Positions 1-12,600 of a DNA stretch of 64,000 nucleotides are shown one piece after another. The DNA is taken from the NCBI GenBank assembly GCA_019914945.1, contig CM034112.1, forward strand, positions 457,001 through 521,000, given 5' to 3'. The stretch comes from Typha latifolia (lineage: Eukaryota; Streptophyta; Magnoliopsida; Poales; Typhaceae). The translations under genes and the position numbers were made by a program. The stretch's first letter is position 1, and every line of letters starts with the position of its first letter. The notes below the pieces were generated by a model. It saw only the letters and a program-made list of their open reading frames with translations. It was not told the DNA's origin and ran no database searches.

Positions 1-798
1 CCAAATCGATCATCTAGCAGCATTTGATTCTGGTTGGAAACATATCGATCGGATCCATAGTTTTATACAATATAAAATCATAACTATAGTTTTTCTTTTA
101 TATAAAAAAAAATTGCTGCTAGAAGGAAGAGATTTGGTTTGCTTAGTTCGAGGTTTTTCCTTTATGTTATAATTGTCAAGATCAAAACTATTCGAAACTG
201 AAACTGGAACTTTCAAGCTACGGAAAATTATTTGCCAGCGTTTATTAGTTGCATGCTGGCCATAGTTATGATACAATATAAATTCCCTGTTCAGATACGG
301 TGCTTCTTTGATGAACCTCCCTGAATACTCCCTTGAAGGGGAAATCAATATCAATCAAATTATGGGTCAATAGTTATCATAGTTGATTAGTTGCTGCTTA
401 TGATCTGCTTACTGAATCTTTTTCAGGTCACATTTACCTCTTCTGTATGAGATGCAACTCTTGAGAAACAGATAGATGGGGCTCATCTTTAATATTTTAG
501 ATGAATTTTATGGTCTTCGCGTTAAGATAGGCAACTCCTGCATGTAAATAGTTTCACCTTTTCTTTTGGATAGCTTTCTTTCTTTCTTTCTTTCTTTCTT
601 CCTCATTTTGGAATGACTAGAGGATATGTGCTAATGGAAATAATTGGGCCAGGGTTGCATTATCTATTATTGCACAATCAATGATGGTGGTGGTACAGAC
701 TTCTTGCTGTATAGCCATTGGTCTGGTTTGTGAAATTTTATGACATTGTTTCTCTCCTGGATCTGTTTCTTAATGCCAATGTCAATAAACTAATCCAG
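1..798. other. Left-edge region without a supported gene
   Basis: No coding exon can be assigned here with confidence. The stretch is AT-rich and reads like intron or 3' flank of a gene starting left of the window. A (CTTT)n microsatellite lies near 576-601. A short stretch after the acceptor-like site at about 426 could encode a few residues before a stop, but it matches nothing I recognise. Confidence 0.4.
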
Positions 799-873
799 AC
801 ATGCCTCATGCAATTTGGCGCAGATTTTTTAGAAGAATCCGACAAAGATCAAGAACTAAGGCATCTGGCATAG
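799..873 (+). CDS. Possible terminal exon of an unidentified gene
   Basis: After an acceptor (ccag ending at 798) an open frame of 24 codons runs to TAG at 871-873. It begins TCLMQFGADF and ends KDQELRHLA. The composition is acidic and protein-like, which is unlike the neighbouring intron-type DNA, so it could be the last exon of a gene whose other exons lie left of the window. I do not recognise the family. The longer frame 801-1148 that overlaps it is basic and shows no domain, so I take it as a shadow. The call is weak because only one splice border and one stop support it. Confidence 0.25.
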   Translation, partial: TCLMQFGADFLEESDKDQELRHLA

Positions 874-2029
874 GTACCAGAGCAGGACCCGGGCGTCTGG
901 TAGGGAAGAAGTTCTTCACGTGTAAAGAAATTCATGATCTTCGGTTACCACAACACGTACAAAGGAGTTCAAAGACACCGCCAAAAAATTGCGGCGAGGA
1001 TTATAACGAGATGGCATCCCATCACAGTGTCGGATTTCTGGGCATCCATATCATTAAGACTGCCACGGTCCCTGCAAAGCTCTTCATGTGGAAGATTGCT
1101 GAATTCACTCTGTTTCTGAGTTTAGACACCAGATTTGTTTCCTCCTAGGAATTTTTATGATGTGATTTGTGTTCGACTTAGATTTGATGATGCAACTTTT
1201 GTTACAAAATCTCTTCGGCTTTATTACCGGTTTAAATAATAGTGTATCCTTTCTGATTTCTAGTGCTGAAAGGCCTGTGAGTGGGCACATAGAACAGCTT
1301 GTATCAATTATGGATCAACGTAGCTTGTTTTGTTTCTCACAAGACTGCGTGCAAAAATTATAAGCTCATCTTTTTCTACAGGATAATTCTTTTCTTTGGT
1401 CGGTGCTACAAAAGGGATCATTCTCTGTGATCATGAATCTATTCCAAAGTTAATTTGTAAAACAGAGTACCGGAAAGTAGCAGAAAATATCTGAAAATGT
1501 AATAATTTAATTGATGGCAACAATTAAACAATTGTAAATATCTATATCTAAATCTAAATCTAAATCTAAATCTAATGCTAATCTTTTTTTTTCTTTCTCA
1601 TCTTTCTCTTTCGGTCTTTAGACTTAATTTCACTTTATCTTCTATAGTTTTATTAGTATCACTCAACCCCCTTATAATTATATTTAAACTGAAACATTAT
1701 TATTTTTCATTATATTTAACTAATTTATGTGTCAAATTCGAAGATATTTGTTAGAAATATAATTATAAATAATTAGATAAATTTGAAAGCTTATTTAAAT
1801 CTATGCAACTTTACATCTAACTATGTATTTTAAAATTCGACATATAAATGAATTAAAACAAATAATTTTAATATAATAAGAGTAAAATTCCGCAAGTAAA
1901 TTTAGGCCTAGAAGACGCTAGAGCCAGTTGAAATGTAGCTTCGCCTGCAACATCGTCATACTACTTAAAGTGCATTCGGGATAAGTGGAGCCCTTCGGGC
2001 CACCTCTTCCTCACCATTCGTCGAGGGGG
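874..2029. other. Intergenic spacer before the CtpA gene
   Basis: AT-rich spacer, especially 1480-1900. It holds an (AAATCT)n hexanucleotide microsatellite at about 1545-1577. The GC content rises from about 1900, and the stretch 1960-2029 is likely the 5'UTR or promoter-proximal part of the CtpA gene. No other gene is seen. Small open frames at 934-1119 and 1105-1363 have no recognisable features. Confidence 0.45.
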
Positions 2030-5000
2030 ATGGATGTCGCGGCTTCTTCCTTCGCCTCTCCTCCTCTCCTCCTCGTCTCCGCCTCTTCCAGGACCAACGA
2101 CACCCAAACAAGCCGATTCCTCCTCGCTCGGAGGCTTCCTTGCAATCCTCAGGTAGGAGTAATCTCTCAGATTTTGAATGCGATCCCTTCTTTCTTCTTT
2201 GCTCCTCTTTTGATTGGAATTGGCAACGAATTCAACCATTAATTTATGCCTAGAGTTGGTAAAAGTGTTTTTGTTTGCTGATGGAAGAATTTGATACGGT
2301 GAAAGATAGGGTTGGTTCATTGCGTGATTATTGTCTTTGAAAGAGTTATTTGGAATTTATGGGACTGTACACTGGTAGTCATGAATGAATCGTGGAATGC
2401 ACGATTGAGGAAATGTTGACTGATTGGATGATACTGTTGAAGAGAAAACGTTGCGTAATTTCAACTTTATTTTCTTCAATAATCTCCATAATCACGATTT
2501 CTAGATGTTTGTATGTGATCTTTGGAATCGACACACTGTGCGAATATTTAGTCTCTTGCTTCTTTGTTGGCGTCACCTATCTAATTGGACGATGATGAAT
2601 TTTACAGAAATCTCAGTTCTCCAGCATAATTATAGGACACGTCGGTCCTCCTCTAAGATGTTTGGCTTGCAACTCTACCAGAAGAACAGGGCTCTACGAA
2701 GTAGTGAAGAGTGTTGACGATGCTTTAGGATGTAGCTCCACTTTTCAGATATTGCGAGGACTGAAGAGTATTTCTTCTAAGTATATTGCTTTATTTATAA
2801 GCTTTGGCAGTTGTTTGGGACGTGGTAACAGGATTCACAGAATAACCAGTTGGCAAGAGAAATTCAAGCACAAAATTTCCATTATATCCATTCACATGGT
2901 AGTGGGCATGATGCTTGTATTAGCAGTGTCTGTTAGTATCAATAAGACACCGTCATGTAAGTTTACCTACATTGCAACTATCTCCTTTTGAATTTTCTGC
3001 TCAAAGAACAATGTTTCATAGCTTTACATATTTAGCTGTGTGTTGTTTGATATTCAAACAGGGGCGCTTACAGAGGAAAATCTACTTTTCTTGGAGGCAT
3101 GGAGGACAGTCGATCGTGCATATTTTGATAAAACCTTCAATGGCCAAAGTTGGTTTAGGTTTAGAGAAACTGCACTGCGAAATGAACCAATGAATACACG
3201 GGAGGAAACATGTATTATCTCATCCTTTTCTATTTTTATGCATTGGCATGTATCTTTTAGTTGATCAATTAACTAACAGAGAAAAATTCAATAAATTAGT
3301 TGACATAGGTGCCTGCTGTTAGTCTTTTAAGATGGTCTACTTGGTATTATTTTTGCCACCTCATGCCAAAAAAATATTTTACATCATACATCTCACTCTT
3401 GAGGTATATTCTGTAAATGAGTAAATCATGAATAGGTCTTTTAGCTTTTATGAAAGAAAGTCAATGCAAACTTGCAAAGTTACCTAGTCTTTGTGCTCGA
3501 GAGAATCCGTAAAAAAAGATCTCTAGCAACACCTTCTGACAGCGCTTCTCATTTTGTAATGCATATACTGATAGTACTGTGACTACTGTCATAACTGCTT
3601 TCTTTTATGAATTAAGATCTGTAGTGATGATTAAGAAGTTGCAAGTTTGCAACAAGGAAATTTCTGTTTGTTAGAATGCTGTATATCTGTAATAATTTTA
3701 CTTTCTGTGGTTTGTGCTAAACTGTTGCAATTACCTTTCAGATGCGGCTATAAGAAAAATGCTTTCTACCCTTGATGATCCTTTCACTCGATTTCTAGAA
3801 CCTGAGAAATTCAAGAGCTTGCGGGTATGACTCTCATTTTTCTCTTAAGTATTAGTCATATACATAAATGCGATGATATGAAGCTACATCTGACTCGTCA
3901 TTATCCTGTTTGAAGGCAGTCTGGCACTCAAGGCGCCCTTACAGGCGTAGGCTTGTCAATTGGCTACCCTACAGTGCTTAATGGATCACCCACTGGCCTT
4001 GCTGTTATGGCATCAACACCAGGAGGTCCTGCTAACAAGGCTGGCATAAGTCCTGGAGATATTATTTTGGCAATTAATGATATTAGTACAGAGGACATGG
4101 ATATATATGATGCGGCAGAACGTTTACAGTAAAGACATACACTTGCAAATTTTCTTTTTATTATTTCTTACAGTTTAGTTTCAAATATTTCGTCCTTATA
4201 ATATACCTCAGGTCTCGTATTTATGTGAGGGGTATGCTGTTTATGCAAGTTGTTGTTAACTCTACAGCCAAGCTATTTGTGGGTTATAAGTTGTTTCTAA
4301 GTTTGGAACTAGATTTTGTATTCCTAATTTTCTAGATTTCAAGATATTATTCCATTGAGTATTGATAATTCATATAAAACTAGAATTGTGTTAAATTTCA
4401 GTTTATCTAGGCCAAATAAATTTATTATCTGTAGTTAAGAAGTCTTTCATATAAAAAATAAGTCCCTCCAGGGAAAGGAATAGCATAGATGTTTTTTATC
4501 CAGATGGAAAAGTTAAGAAATAAAATTATTTTAAAAGAACAATTTTGTTTTTCATTTTCAGTTCTAACTGTAGTACATTACGAAACATAAACAGGACTGG
4601 AGCTTTAACAATTATGTGTTATTAAGCTATCAGCAAATAATACTTTCTTTTGATAATTCTCTTTGTTGATTTGTAGGCAGATTTGTTACTTTATCTGATT
4701 GTTCCTTTGATTCCGAGCTCCTGCAGGGGTACTGAAGGAAGTTCTGTGGATTTAGTCATTCGCAGTGGATCTGACATTAGACATGTTCTTCTGAAGTAAG
4801 CTATTTTCCATTATCTTTTGATGCTTGTGTGAATATTTGTTCCAGCACCCTAATCTGCTCTCCTGCAGGACTTTGAATATTTTTTTAATCTATGATATTC
4901 TTGTGGTAAATGCTTTATATGTGAATCTGATGCTAGGAGAGAAAAAGTTACATTAAACCCAGTGAAGACAAGGTTATGTGAGATTACACGCTCTGAAACG

Positions 5001-7666
5001 GATAGCTCGAGAATTGGCTACATCAAATTAACATCATTTAATCAAAATGCCTCAGGTACTAGTTTTATATTTGACAATCTCATGTTATGGTACTAGCATA
5101 CCAAATTGGCCTAGTATAGCAGAAACTGCTATCAGGGGTGGCTGATAGATCATAGTTAGCAACTAGTTTCAGAATTTTTATTTCTGAGTTTCTCCTCTTC
5201 GCCTTTTTTTGGTCCTTGTAGGAGCTGTTAAGGATGCCATTGAAACATTAAGAAACAACAATGTGAAGGCCTTTGTTTTGGATCTGCGGAATAACAGGTG
5301 ACCAATTTTTGTAGGAGCATCTTTTCTAAACTTGGATAGTTGGATGAACTAAGATCTTGATAAAATGACATATTGCAGTGGTGGACTTTTTCCTGAAGGA
5401 ATTGAAATTGCAAAATTTTGGTAAGCTACTTCACAGAGCTTACTTATCTGCAGAAGTCATGCTACTACATGAGTTAGTTCATCTGTTTCTTTTGCTATAT
5501 ACAGTACTGCATATTATCTTATTCCTACAATGCTGGAAAGATCATTCATGAAAATATTAGTAGGGCTCTGAAGAAAGCAGCAGGAAGATGCATATTGGTT
5601 ATTCCCAATAGTTCTTGTTGCTCTTGTAATAAACTATGGGGTGCTCTCTTTTTTCCACAAATGGGTTCTTCAAGCTGCAGAACCATATTCTTCAACTACA
5701 TATTTTGTGCATTTGTATTGCATACAGGATACAGCTAACCAAGTTATTTTATATATAGATTAGGTATAAGAACAAAATGCTAAAGTTGTAGTTGTGTGTT
5801 TCTTCATTAATGTTTTTAGCCTTGTAACTCTTGTTAAGCTGGCTTGTATGTAAAGCCATATTTTGCAATTGCCTGAATGTTGGATACAAACTTTTGGGGC
5901 CAAAAAAAAAATCATTTCCAGATTCCTCCTCATTTTAGACACATCCAAATGCTTTGTGATTCTTGAATACAAGCGTTCTATAAAGCCTTGTTGGACATAA
6001 GTAGTTCATGTACAACAGTCTTGATTCAGGTCTATCTGCTTTAAGGTTTGAGCAATGAAGCAAACAATTATACAGATAGCGGCATGCTGAGTTGCTACTA
6101 TAAGCTCTTCTTTTGTTAAAACTGCAACCTTATTATGTTGCAAACTAATTAATACTATTATCTTGCTGATTAGGTTGGACAAAGGAGTTATTGTTTATAT
6201 ATGTGATAGCCGTGGGGTTCGTGACATATACGAGGCAGATGGAATCAATTCTATTGCACCATCAGAACCTTTAGTAGTCCTGGTATGATCTCTTCAAAGA
6301 AGCACTTGAACCATCAAAACTTTGATACGGCAGTACAGCACACCCCCTTGTGCTATCACCTGATTATCATTGTATTTTGTGGAGCACCACATAATCTGAT
6401 ACATGATATGCTACATTTATCTTGAAATATATTTTAGGTAAATCGAGGAACGGCAAGTGCAAGTGAGATACTAGCTGGAGCACTAAAGGACAACAAAAGA
6501 GCAGTGTTATATGGGGAGCCAACATATGGCAAAGGGTTTGCCGATGCTTTACTGTCTTTATTTTCCTTTCTCCTTTTATTTCCCCATTATAAGACTTGAA
6601 TTTGTAACTTGCACTATTTTCATGGACAGGAAGATCCAGTCAGTCTTTGAGCTCTCTGATGGATCTGGTTTAGCCGTTACAGTGGCTCGGTATGAAACAC
6701 CTGCCCATACCGATATAAACAAGGTTAGTAGCATTGTGTCAGATGAACATAATATTCTAATACCATGAAATATAACACGGCAAATACTGTCATCATCAAA
6801 ACTTGATCTCACCATGTGGAATTGGCTAGAGCAAGGAATGTCAAGCCTAAACAAATTTTTGGGCTCAAATTGTATTTCGAGCTAAGCTTAAGATGAAGCC
6901 AGCTCACTTAGGCTAAGCTAAGAAAATAATATTATATATAGTATGTATAAGTATATTTATAATTATTAGATTTTTAATCTAATGGCTTATTTTGAGGCTT
7001 GACGGCTTGGACTTAGGTTCGATCGATTTGGCTTGAAAAATAGGCTCGGCTTGGCTCATCTTGAAAATAACTTAATTTCAGGCATGGGCTCGATCCGGCT
7101 TGGAGTCTCGGACTAGCTCGGCTTGATAATATATTCGATTCAAGCTCGAGTCTGGTTTGGCTCTACTCTGGCTCTACTCGACTTGAGCTGAGTTGAGCCA
7201 AAATAAAAAATTAGATCCAAAGTTAATTTCGAAGTGGAGAATGCTTCTTTGAAGCGTAATTTCTTTGACTGGCTGGGTTATCGTTTCCTACAAGCTGGTC
7301 AAAATATATGGCTGAAGTTATACCATGCATTAGAGGCCACATATTAGCTGAGAGGAGCAGACTCTAGAGATTCTATAAATGGTGAGACTTTGGAGAAAAA
7401 GAGAAAGAGAAGTACGGTAACTGTTGATGCCAACTCATGTTCACCTCTGAGTCATGAATAAGCCAATAAATCTGATAAGATAAATAAGAGGGAATTTCAA
7501 ATTGTCTTTTAATTTGTTCTTGTTCATGATCTTTGACTAGGTTGGAATAATCCCGGACCATCCACTTCCAACATCATTTCCAATGGATGAAGATGGGTTT
7601 TGTAGCTGCCTCAAGGATCCAGCATCTCCTTGCAATCTTAGTACAGCTCAACTATTTTCAAGATGA
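2030..7666 (+). CDS. CTPA: Carboxyl-terminal-processing peptidase, thylakoid lumen (CtpA/D1 processing type)
   Basis: Exons: 2030-2152, 2608-2956, 3062-3211, 3742-3824, 3920-4128, 4727-4795, 4937-5055, 5222-5297, 5379-5420, 6174-6282, 6438-6535, 6630-6723, 7541-7666; 548 aa. The family (MEROPS S41A) trims the C-terminus of photosystem II protein D1 in the thylakoid lumen. The first 55 residues are Ser/Arg-rich like a plastid transit peptide. A hydrophobic stretch near residues 135-155 ([15 protein letters not shown]) fits a lumen-transfer signal, followed by [13 protein letters not shown], typical of the mature start. A PDZ domain spans about 236-325 ([19 protein letters not shown]). The catalytic block [12 protein letters not shown] followed by GEPTYGKG gives a Ser450/Lys475 pair. 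Its spacing of 25 equals that of the known Ser/Lys dyad in this family, so I infer it is active. ATG 2030 is the first Met in frame. Plants have about three CtpA paralogues and I cannot say which this is. Confidence 0.95.
6850..7205. repeat. GAGCTCG/GCTTGG-rich degenerate repeat in CtpA intron 12
   Basis: The last CtpA intron contains about 350 bp dominated by variants of gagctcgagc, ggcttgg and ggcttgag around an AT-rich core. A similar but shorter block lies at about 16950-17050 downstream of the AMBRA1-like coding region. Both look like decayed copies of one dispersed plant repeat. I cannot assign a superfamily, since no terminal repeats or target duplications are clear. Confidence 0.4.
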
Positions 7667-7988
7667 CCCATCTTAAAGAATTGGCAACTATATTTTAATT
7701 TATTTATAGTTTTGATCAGTTGCAATATTTCCCATTCTACATTCGTAATCTTTGTGACAACTTTTTCCATTATTCTCCTGAATATTGATTGTTTAAGGAA
7801 GACTTCCTGTCAGATGTGGCAAGTTTTCCTGTATTTTTATTTCTGCAATCAATTTTCCTGACGTGCATTGTTGCTGGAAAATGAAGCTGATTAAGTTGTA
7901 TATATGAATCAGATTGGATTATTAATCTATTCTTAGACCAGATGCACTGGGATGAGTTTTAAATATTAAACACAAAGAATCAAATAGA

Positions 7989-7990
<2 letters not shown>

Positions 7991-8026
<36 letters not shown>
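7991..8026. repeat. (CT)n microsatellite
   Basis: About 17 uninterrupted CT units lie in the spacer between the CtpA stop and the AMBRA1-like promoter. It is not within a recognised transcript. Confidence 0.9.
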
Positions 8027-8029
<3 letters not shown>

Positions 8030-8189
8030 GAAAGAGAGCTTCTCTTTTGACATCTGAAGTAGCTTTTTTATTAAAGAACATCTGAAGTAGCTATTGTTTC
8101 TTGTTTCTCTCTTTTTTTTTTCTTGAAAAATCTTGCCATGTAATATTAATAATAAAACCAAGAAAGGAAGACGTCTGGTATGAGTTTCT

Positions 8190-8440
8190 TTTTTTGAATT
8201 TTTGAAAAAGTTATGTATGAGTTAAGTCTTGTAAATTAATTTATTTTTGATTTTTTTTAATTTATAATACTAAAATATTGTATATATCGCACATATAAAT
8301 TATGTATATTTAATTATAATAAAATATGCATCGATAGTAAAAAATATATACATCTAGTTTTGTATGCTAAATAAAAATTTTAATATAAATTAATTTGCAA
8401 AAACCTCCGAAAATAGGGTCCGAATAAACCTAAGAATTAT
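8190..8440. mobile_element. AT-rich MITE-like element, upstream of AMBRA1-like gene
   Basis: This block shares order and wording with 42556-42730. Both have a run of T then aatttataata, then tgtatat..., then attataataaa, then atgctaaat, and both finish in a gcaaaa-c-c motif. The match suggests two diverged copies of one small non-autonomous element. Exact borders and target duplications are not resolved by eye. Confidence 0.4.
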
Positions 8441-8649
8441 TCTGCCGCATATTAATATGTGATCCTACGTTGATCCGCATGGAGACAATTCCTGCAACTG
8501 GGCCTGGAGAGGATCGGGGGTCTCATGTCCGAGCCGCCTTTGTGGCTTTGTTGGTTCTTTTGCAACGACCGATTTATTCGGGTGGCCCGGTCCGAACCGC
8601 ACGGTCAAAAATAGCAACACGTCTAAACGCGATCTTGATCTGACGCTCC

Positions 8650-9646
8650 GCTCCCCTCGATTTAGGTTTTCTTTTACATCTCGCTATTTTCTCCATTCAA
8701 ATCCGTCTCTCGCCGTGGTTAGATACCGGAGAGAACACGACGCCTCACCAAACCATTTGCCTCGAAACCCTAGAAGTCCTTTCTCCGGGAGAAGCCGAGC
8801 CGTGCCTCACGAGGAAACCCTATTCTTTAAAGCCTTTGCATCATCGCGATCTCTTGAATCTTGCTGCAGGGAGAATTCCGCGTTTCTTGGCCGCGATCCA
8901 TCGCTTATGATCTGAGCTCGTAGCTGTTTAGGTAATCTCGTCGCCATTGGTCCCCATCCCGATCCATCGTTATGTGGATTTCTGTTGAAATATTGTAGTT
9001 TGGTTCATTCCCTTCACTTATTTATTTTTTTTCCATTTTAGGAATTGAATTTGGTGTTTTTTCGTTTGGATTCATCGGGAACTTAGAGAAAGATTGAAAA
9101 TTTATTGGTATAACCTTGTAGGTTCTGGCTTAGATTTATTGCTGTTCATTTATTCTCATGTTTGGATTCTTTTCTCTTTCCTATCCCAAATCTTATTATG
9201 TGAAAGGATTGTGCCGATTGAGACCTGTTCAATCCTTAGGAGGATGATCCCAAGAAAATAGCATACTGTAGATCTTAAGGTTCTCATCAATATCTACTTA
9301 ATAGTCTAGGAGGACGATACCAAGAAAATAGCACAATGTAGATCTTAAGGTTCTTACCAATATCTACATAATAGTCTTAAGAGGATGATACCAAGAAAAT
9401 AGCAAATTGTAGCGTATAGCTCATAGTATTTGCATGGTGGATTTTAATCCTGCTACGAGAATTTAGAACGAGCTAAGAAAGCAAGGTAAGAAACAGAGAA
9501 GAATCAGGCAAACAAAGAACTCTAGGATCATGTATCAACGGGTCTCTTTCAGTCCTGACAGTTGTCATTGTTTCTTCTGGATGAAATTTGCAACTTGATG
9601 TTTGTGTTGTCAAATCATTTCAGGAGAAGCATGTTGAGAGTATGAA
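8650..9646 (+). promoter_or_regulatory. 5' leader of the AMBRA1-like gene with an intron and mini uORFs
   Basis: A donor (TTTAG|GTAATC at 8931/8932) and an acceptor (TTTCAG ending at 9623) delimit a 5'UTR intron of about 690 bp. Three very short upstream ORFs are visible in the spliced leader: ATG ATC TGA at about 8907, a 5-codon one at 9631-9645, and ATG AAA TGA at 9642-9650. The stop of the last one overlaps the main ATG at 9647. The transcription start is not determined. Confidence 0.6.
9238..9412. repeat. 70-bp tandem repeat, about 2.5 copies, in the 5'UTR intron
   Basis: Units start near 9238, 9308 and 9379. Each carries gaggaNgatNccaagaaaat followed by gtagatcttaaggttct and caatatctac. 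The third copy is cut short after gtag. Copies differ by a few bases, so the duplication is fairly recent. Confidence 0.8.
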
Positions 9647-12600
9647 ATGACACAACCTCAGGTAGATGATGCAAAGTTTTTCTCAGCATCGGTTTCACCA
9701 TCTAGTTCCCATCCTGCATTTTCACAATCTCCATCATATGCAAGATTGAGGAGCAGGTGAAAGAAATGTTACTCTTGACATTGGTTTGATATGTCTATCT
9801 GTGACCATACCTGGTCCAGTGTTTTTTTAAAACTTCACTTTGTTCACGTGAATCACTTTGCTGAAACACGATCTTTTTTCCCATCATTATAGAAATGTCT
9901 TTCAGTTGTTAATTGGGAGGGAGATATCTCCTCGAGCCAAACGTAGTACGAAAAGGCTTTGGCACGGAACTTCAGAGTATGAAGCTGATCTCATTGAGTT
10001 AAGATGTGAAGTAGCAGATGCAAAACATGCTCTCTTTTCATGGTAAGGAATAATTTCAGTATTCCATTTTACTTATAACAGTTGATAATTTCTGAACTTT
10101 CTTTTAGAGAACTAATTTTAATGCTAGAACTAGAAGTTGCTTTTGTTTATCATACATTTTAAGCATTATGTTTTCATTTTTCAGGGTAGAATCAGAGTCA
10201 TTGCGTCATTTGTCAGCCAAGTATTGTCCCCTTCTGCCGCCTCCTAGGTCGACAATTGCAGCAGCATTTAGTTCTGATGGAAAAACACTTGCTTCGACAC
10301 AGTAGGTTGATTGTCCTACTTTAGATTTAGCTGTAGCCTTTTCCTGGACTAATTGATTTTGTCTCCAGTGGTGACCACACCGTGAAGATAATTGATTGCC
10401 AAACTGGAAACTGCTTGAAGGTGTTGAGCGGTCATCGACGGACTCCTTGGGTGGTATGTCTACATTATTTCATGATTCTTTTTTTTAAGCACTGATTTAA
10501 ATATATTAATATATTTGTACTTTATCACATGAAATATATCTGCAATAAGAAAATGTAGGCATTGGGTGGTGTGACTCCCTCGACATTTAACTTAGCCAGC
10601 ACAGCAATTCATGCTGTGTTCTTCTGAACTTTCGGTTTGTCTAAGACAAATGCATATCTGTGGAATCTAGCTACTTGGTCAAAAAGCTTATGAGGTCTTA
10701 TTTTTTAGTTTTTTGGTAATTGTTCCTGATACGTTCTTGATACTTCCTTTCATTAATACTTATAGAGGCTTTAGGTGCTTCCATTTACTTGCCCCCTCAG
10801 ATGACGGATATTTTCTTTGGGTTTCTTTTTCAGTGAAACATGATTATCTTGTTATGTGATATATTGAGTTTTACATGTAAAACTCGAAGAATTTTCACTT
10901 TCTCGGCAGCTTAGCTTTAGAATTTAATCATCGCTTAAAAATGGTCAAGTATTTGGTGTTTCCTCTAAACATTTTCCATAGCATCTCATGCTTTTCTGCA
11001 TCGTACGATATTAGAATATAGTTAATTTCAACGTGCACAGTCAAAATTTCCTTTATTTTTAAGCTTCTAGAAGCATTATGTTATCTGACTGATCATCTGC
11101 AGGTTAGATTCCATCCTTTATATTCGGAAATACTTGCCAGTGGAAGTTTGGATCATGAAGTTCGCCTCTGGGATGCCCATACTGCAGATTGTATAGGGTC
11201 ACGCGATTTCTGTAATATCTCTTGCAAAAAATTTTATGTAGTATCATAGTATGGCAATTTAAAGCAACATTAAAGTCCTGATATTTATTTTACTCACCTT
11301 ATTATTCGTTTACCAATACACTTTTGTTCTATTTTTCTTACTTGCAGATCGTCCAATTGCCTCTATTGCTTTTCACGCGCAAGGAGAACTTCTTGCTGTG
11401 GCTTCTGGTCATAAAGTGAGTTAATTTGTTTCCTTGTATTAACTCATTTGATAGTTGAAAATTCTTTCTGAACTCAAATTGAACTTTCCAGCTGTACATA
11501 TGGAAGTACAACAGAAGAGGGGAAGCTTCTTCCCCGACAATTATACTGAAAACCCGTCGTTCGTTGAGAGCTGTGCACTTTCATCCCCACGCTGCTCCAT
11601 TTCTACTAACTGCAGAGGTGGAACTTTTTAGTTTCACATTTGACTTCTCTCTGTTAATTCTTACTTGATGAGGAAACTCATTTGATGCTTCATACAGGTG
11701 AATGATCTTAATTCATCAGATTCCCCATTGACACTTGCAACATCTTCTGGATATCTGCACTATCCTCCTCCGGCTGTCTTTTTTGCAAATGTCAATTCAA
11801 ATCTTCTTCCGCATCCTGAGGCTAGAGTGTCTCTTGTACCTTCTCCTTGCTTGTTCTGTCCAACACTTTCAAAGGATGATGGAAGAACATCTCCCCATAA
11901 CAGCGGCAGGGGTGGTGGCTCAGCCAATGAGCAGCAGAGAGAAGAATCTCTAACTCAGCGTCTAACAAATTCTGATGGTGGAAACCAGCGTGACCGCATA
12001 GTGATCCCTATGGATATATCCCCGGAGGAACCTTCTGGCTCTAACTTTATAATAGAAGATGCAGTCCCCAATTCTTTGCAAGCTGGGATTGAAGGGCAGG
12101 CTAACACTAGGTCACAGCAAAGAATCCCTGCTGGAAGTAACGAGAGACAGGATGCTTTTAGCAGTTCACAAATGTCTACTTTCCACTGCAATGGGTTTGC
12201 AATTACCGTACCTATCAGGCAACCTAGGCCTGGCGCCAATGATGCTCCTGCTATAAGTTCCTCTACCACTTCTGCCAGTTCTGACCTTCAAATGCTTTTA
12301 AGAAATGCAGAGGCAGGGCACTTTCATCAGTTTGTTCCTTTTGGTGATCCGCCATGCTGGGAGCTGCCCTTTTTGCAAGGTTGGTTAATGGGTCAAACTC
12401 ATACTGGTGTGCACTCTGCAACACCTGTTCACAACACCCTCCAGGGAAACTCATCCCTTCGTGGAACTAGATCCAATTACTTGGCACCTGAATTTCAGCC
12501 TACGCATAACTTTGAAGCTCTAGTAGCTTCCTCTTCAATGGCAACTGCTACTGGAAATTCTAGGGTTGCTGGGCAATCAGGTTCTCGCCATCGGTCTCGA

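Larger units (their letters stand above)
7667..8650. other. Spacer and promoter region between CtpA and AMBRA1-like genes
   Basis: It contains the CtpA 3'UTR, a CT microsatellite and an AT-rich element at about 8190-8440, also described separately. From about 8470 it becomes GC-richer, probably the core promoter and 5' leader of the next gene. A telo-box-like AAACCCTA lies at about 8765-8772. No additional coding gene is seen. Confidence 0.45.

Noticed and set aside
801..1148. 115-codon open frame (+) with an Arg-rich start
   Set aside because: Composition is random-looking, no domain is seen, and it overlaps a more protein-like frame. Treated as a chance ORF.
1545..1577. Telomere-like (AAATCT)n tract
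   Set aside because: The unit is not the plant telomere repeat TTTAGGG; it is an ordinary hexanucleotide microsatellite.
12263..12454. Minus-strand frames opposite AMBRA1-like exon 8
   Set aside because: They mirror a long true coding exon on the plus strand.
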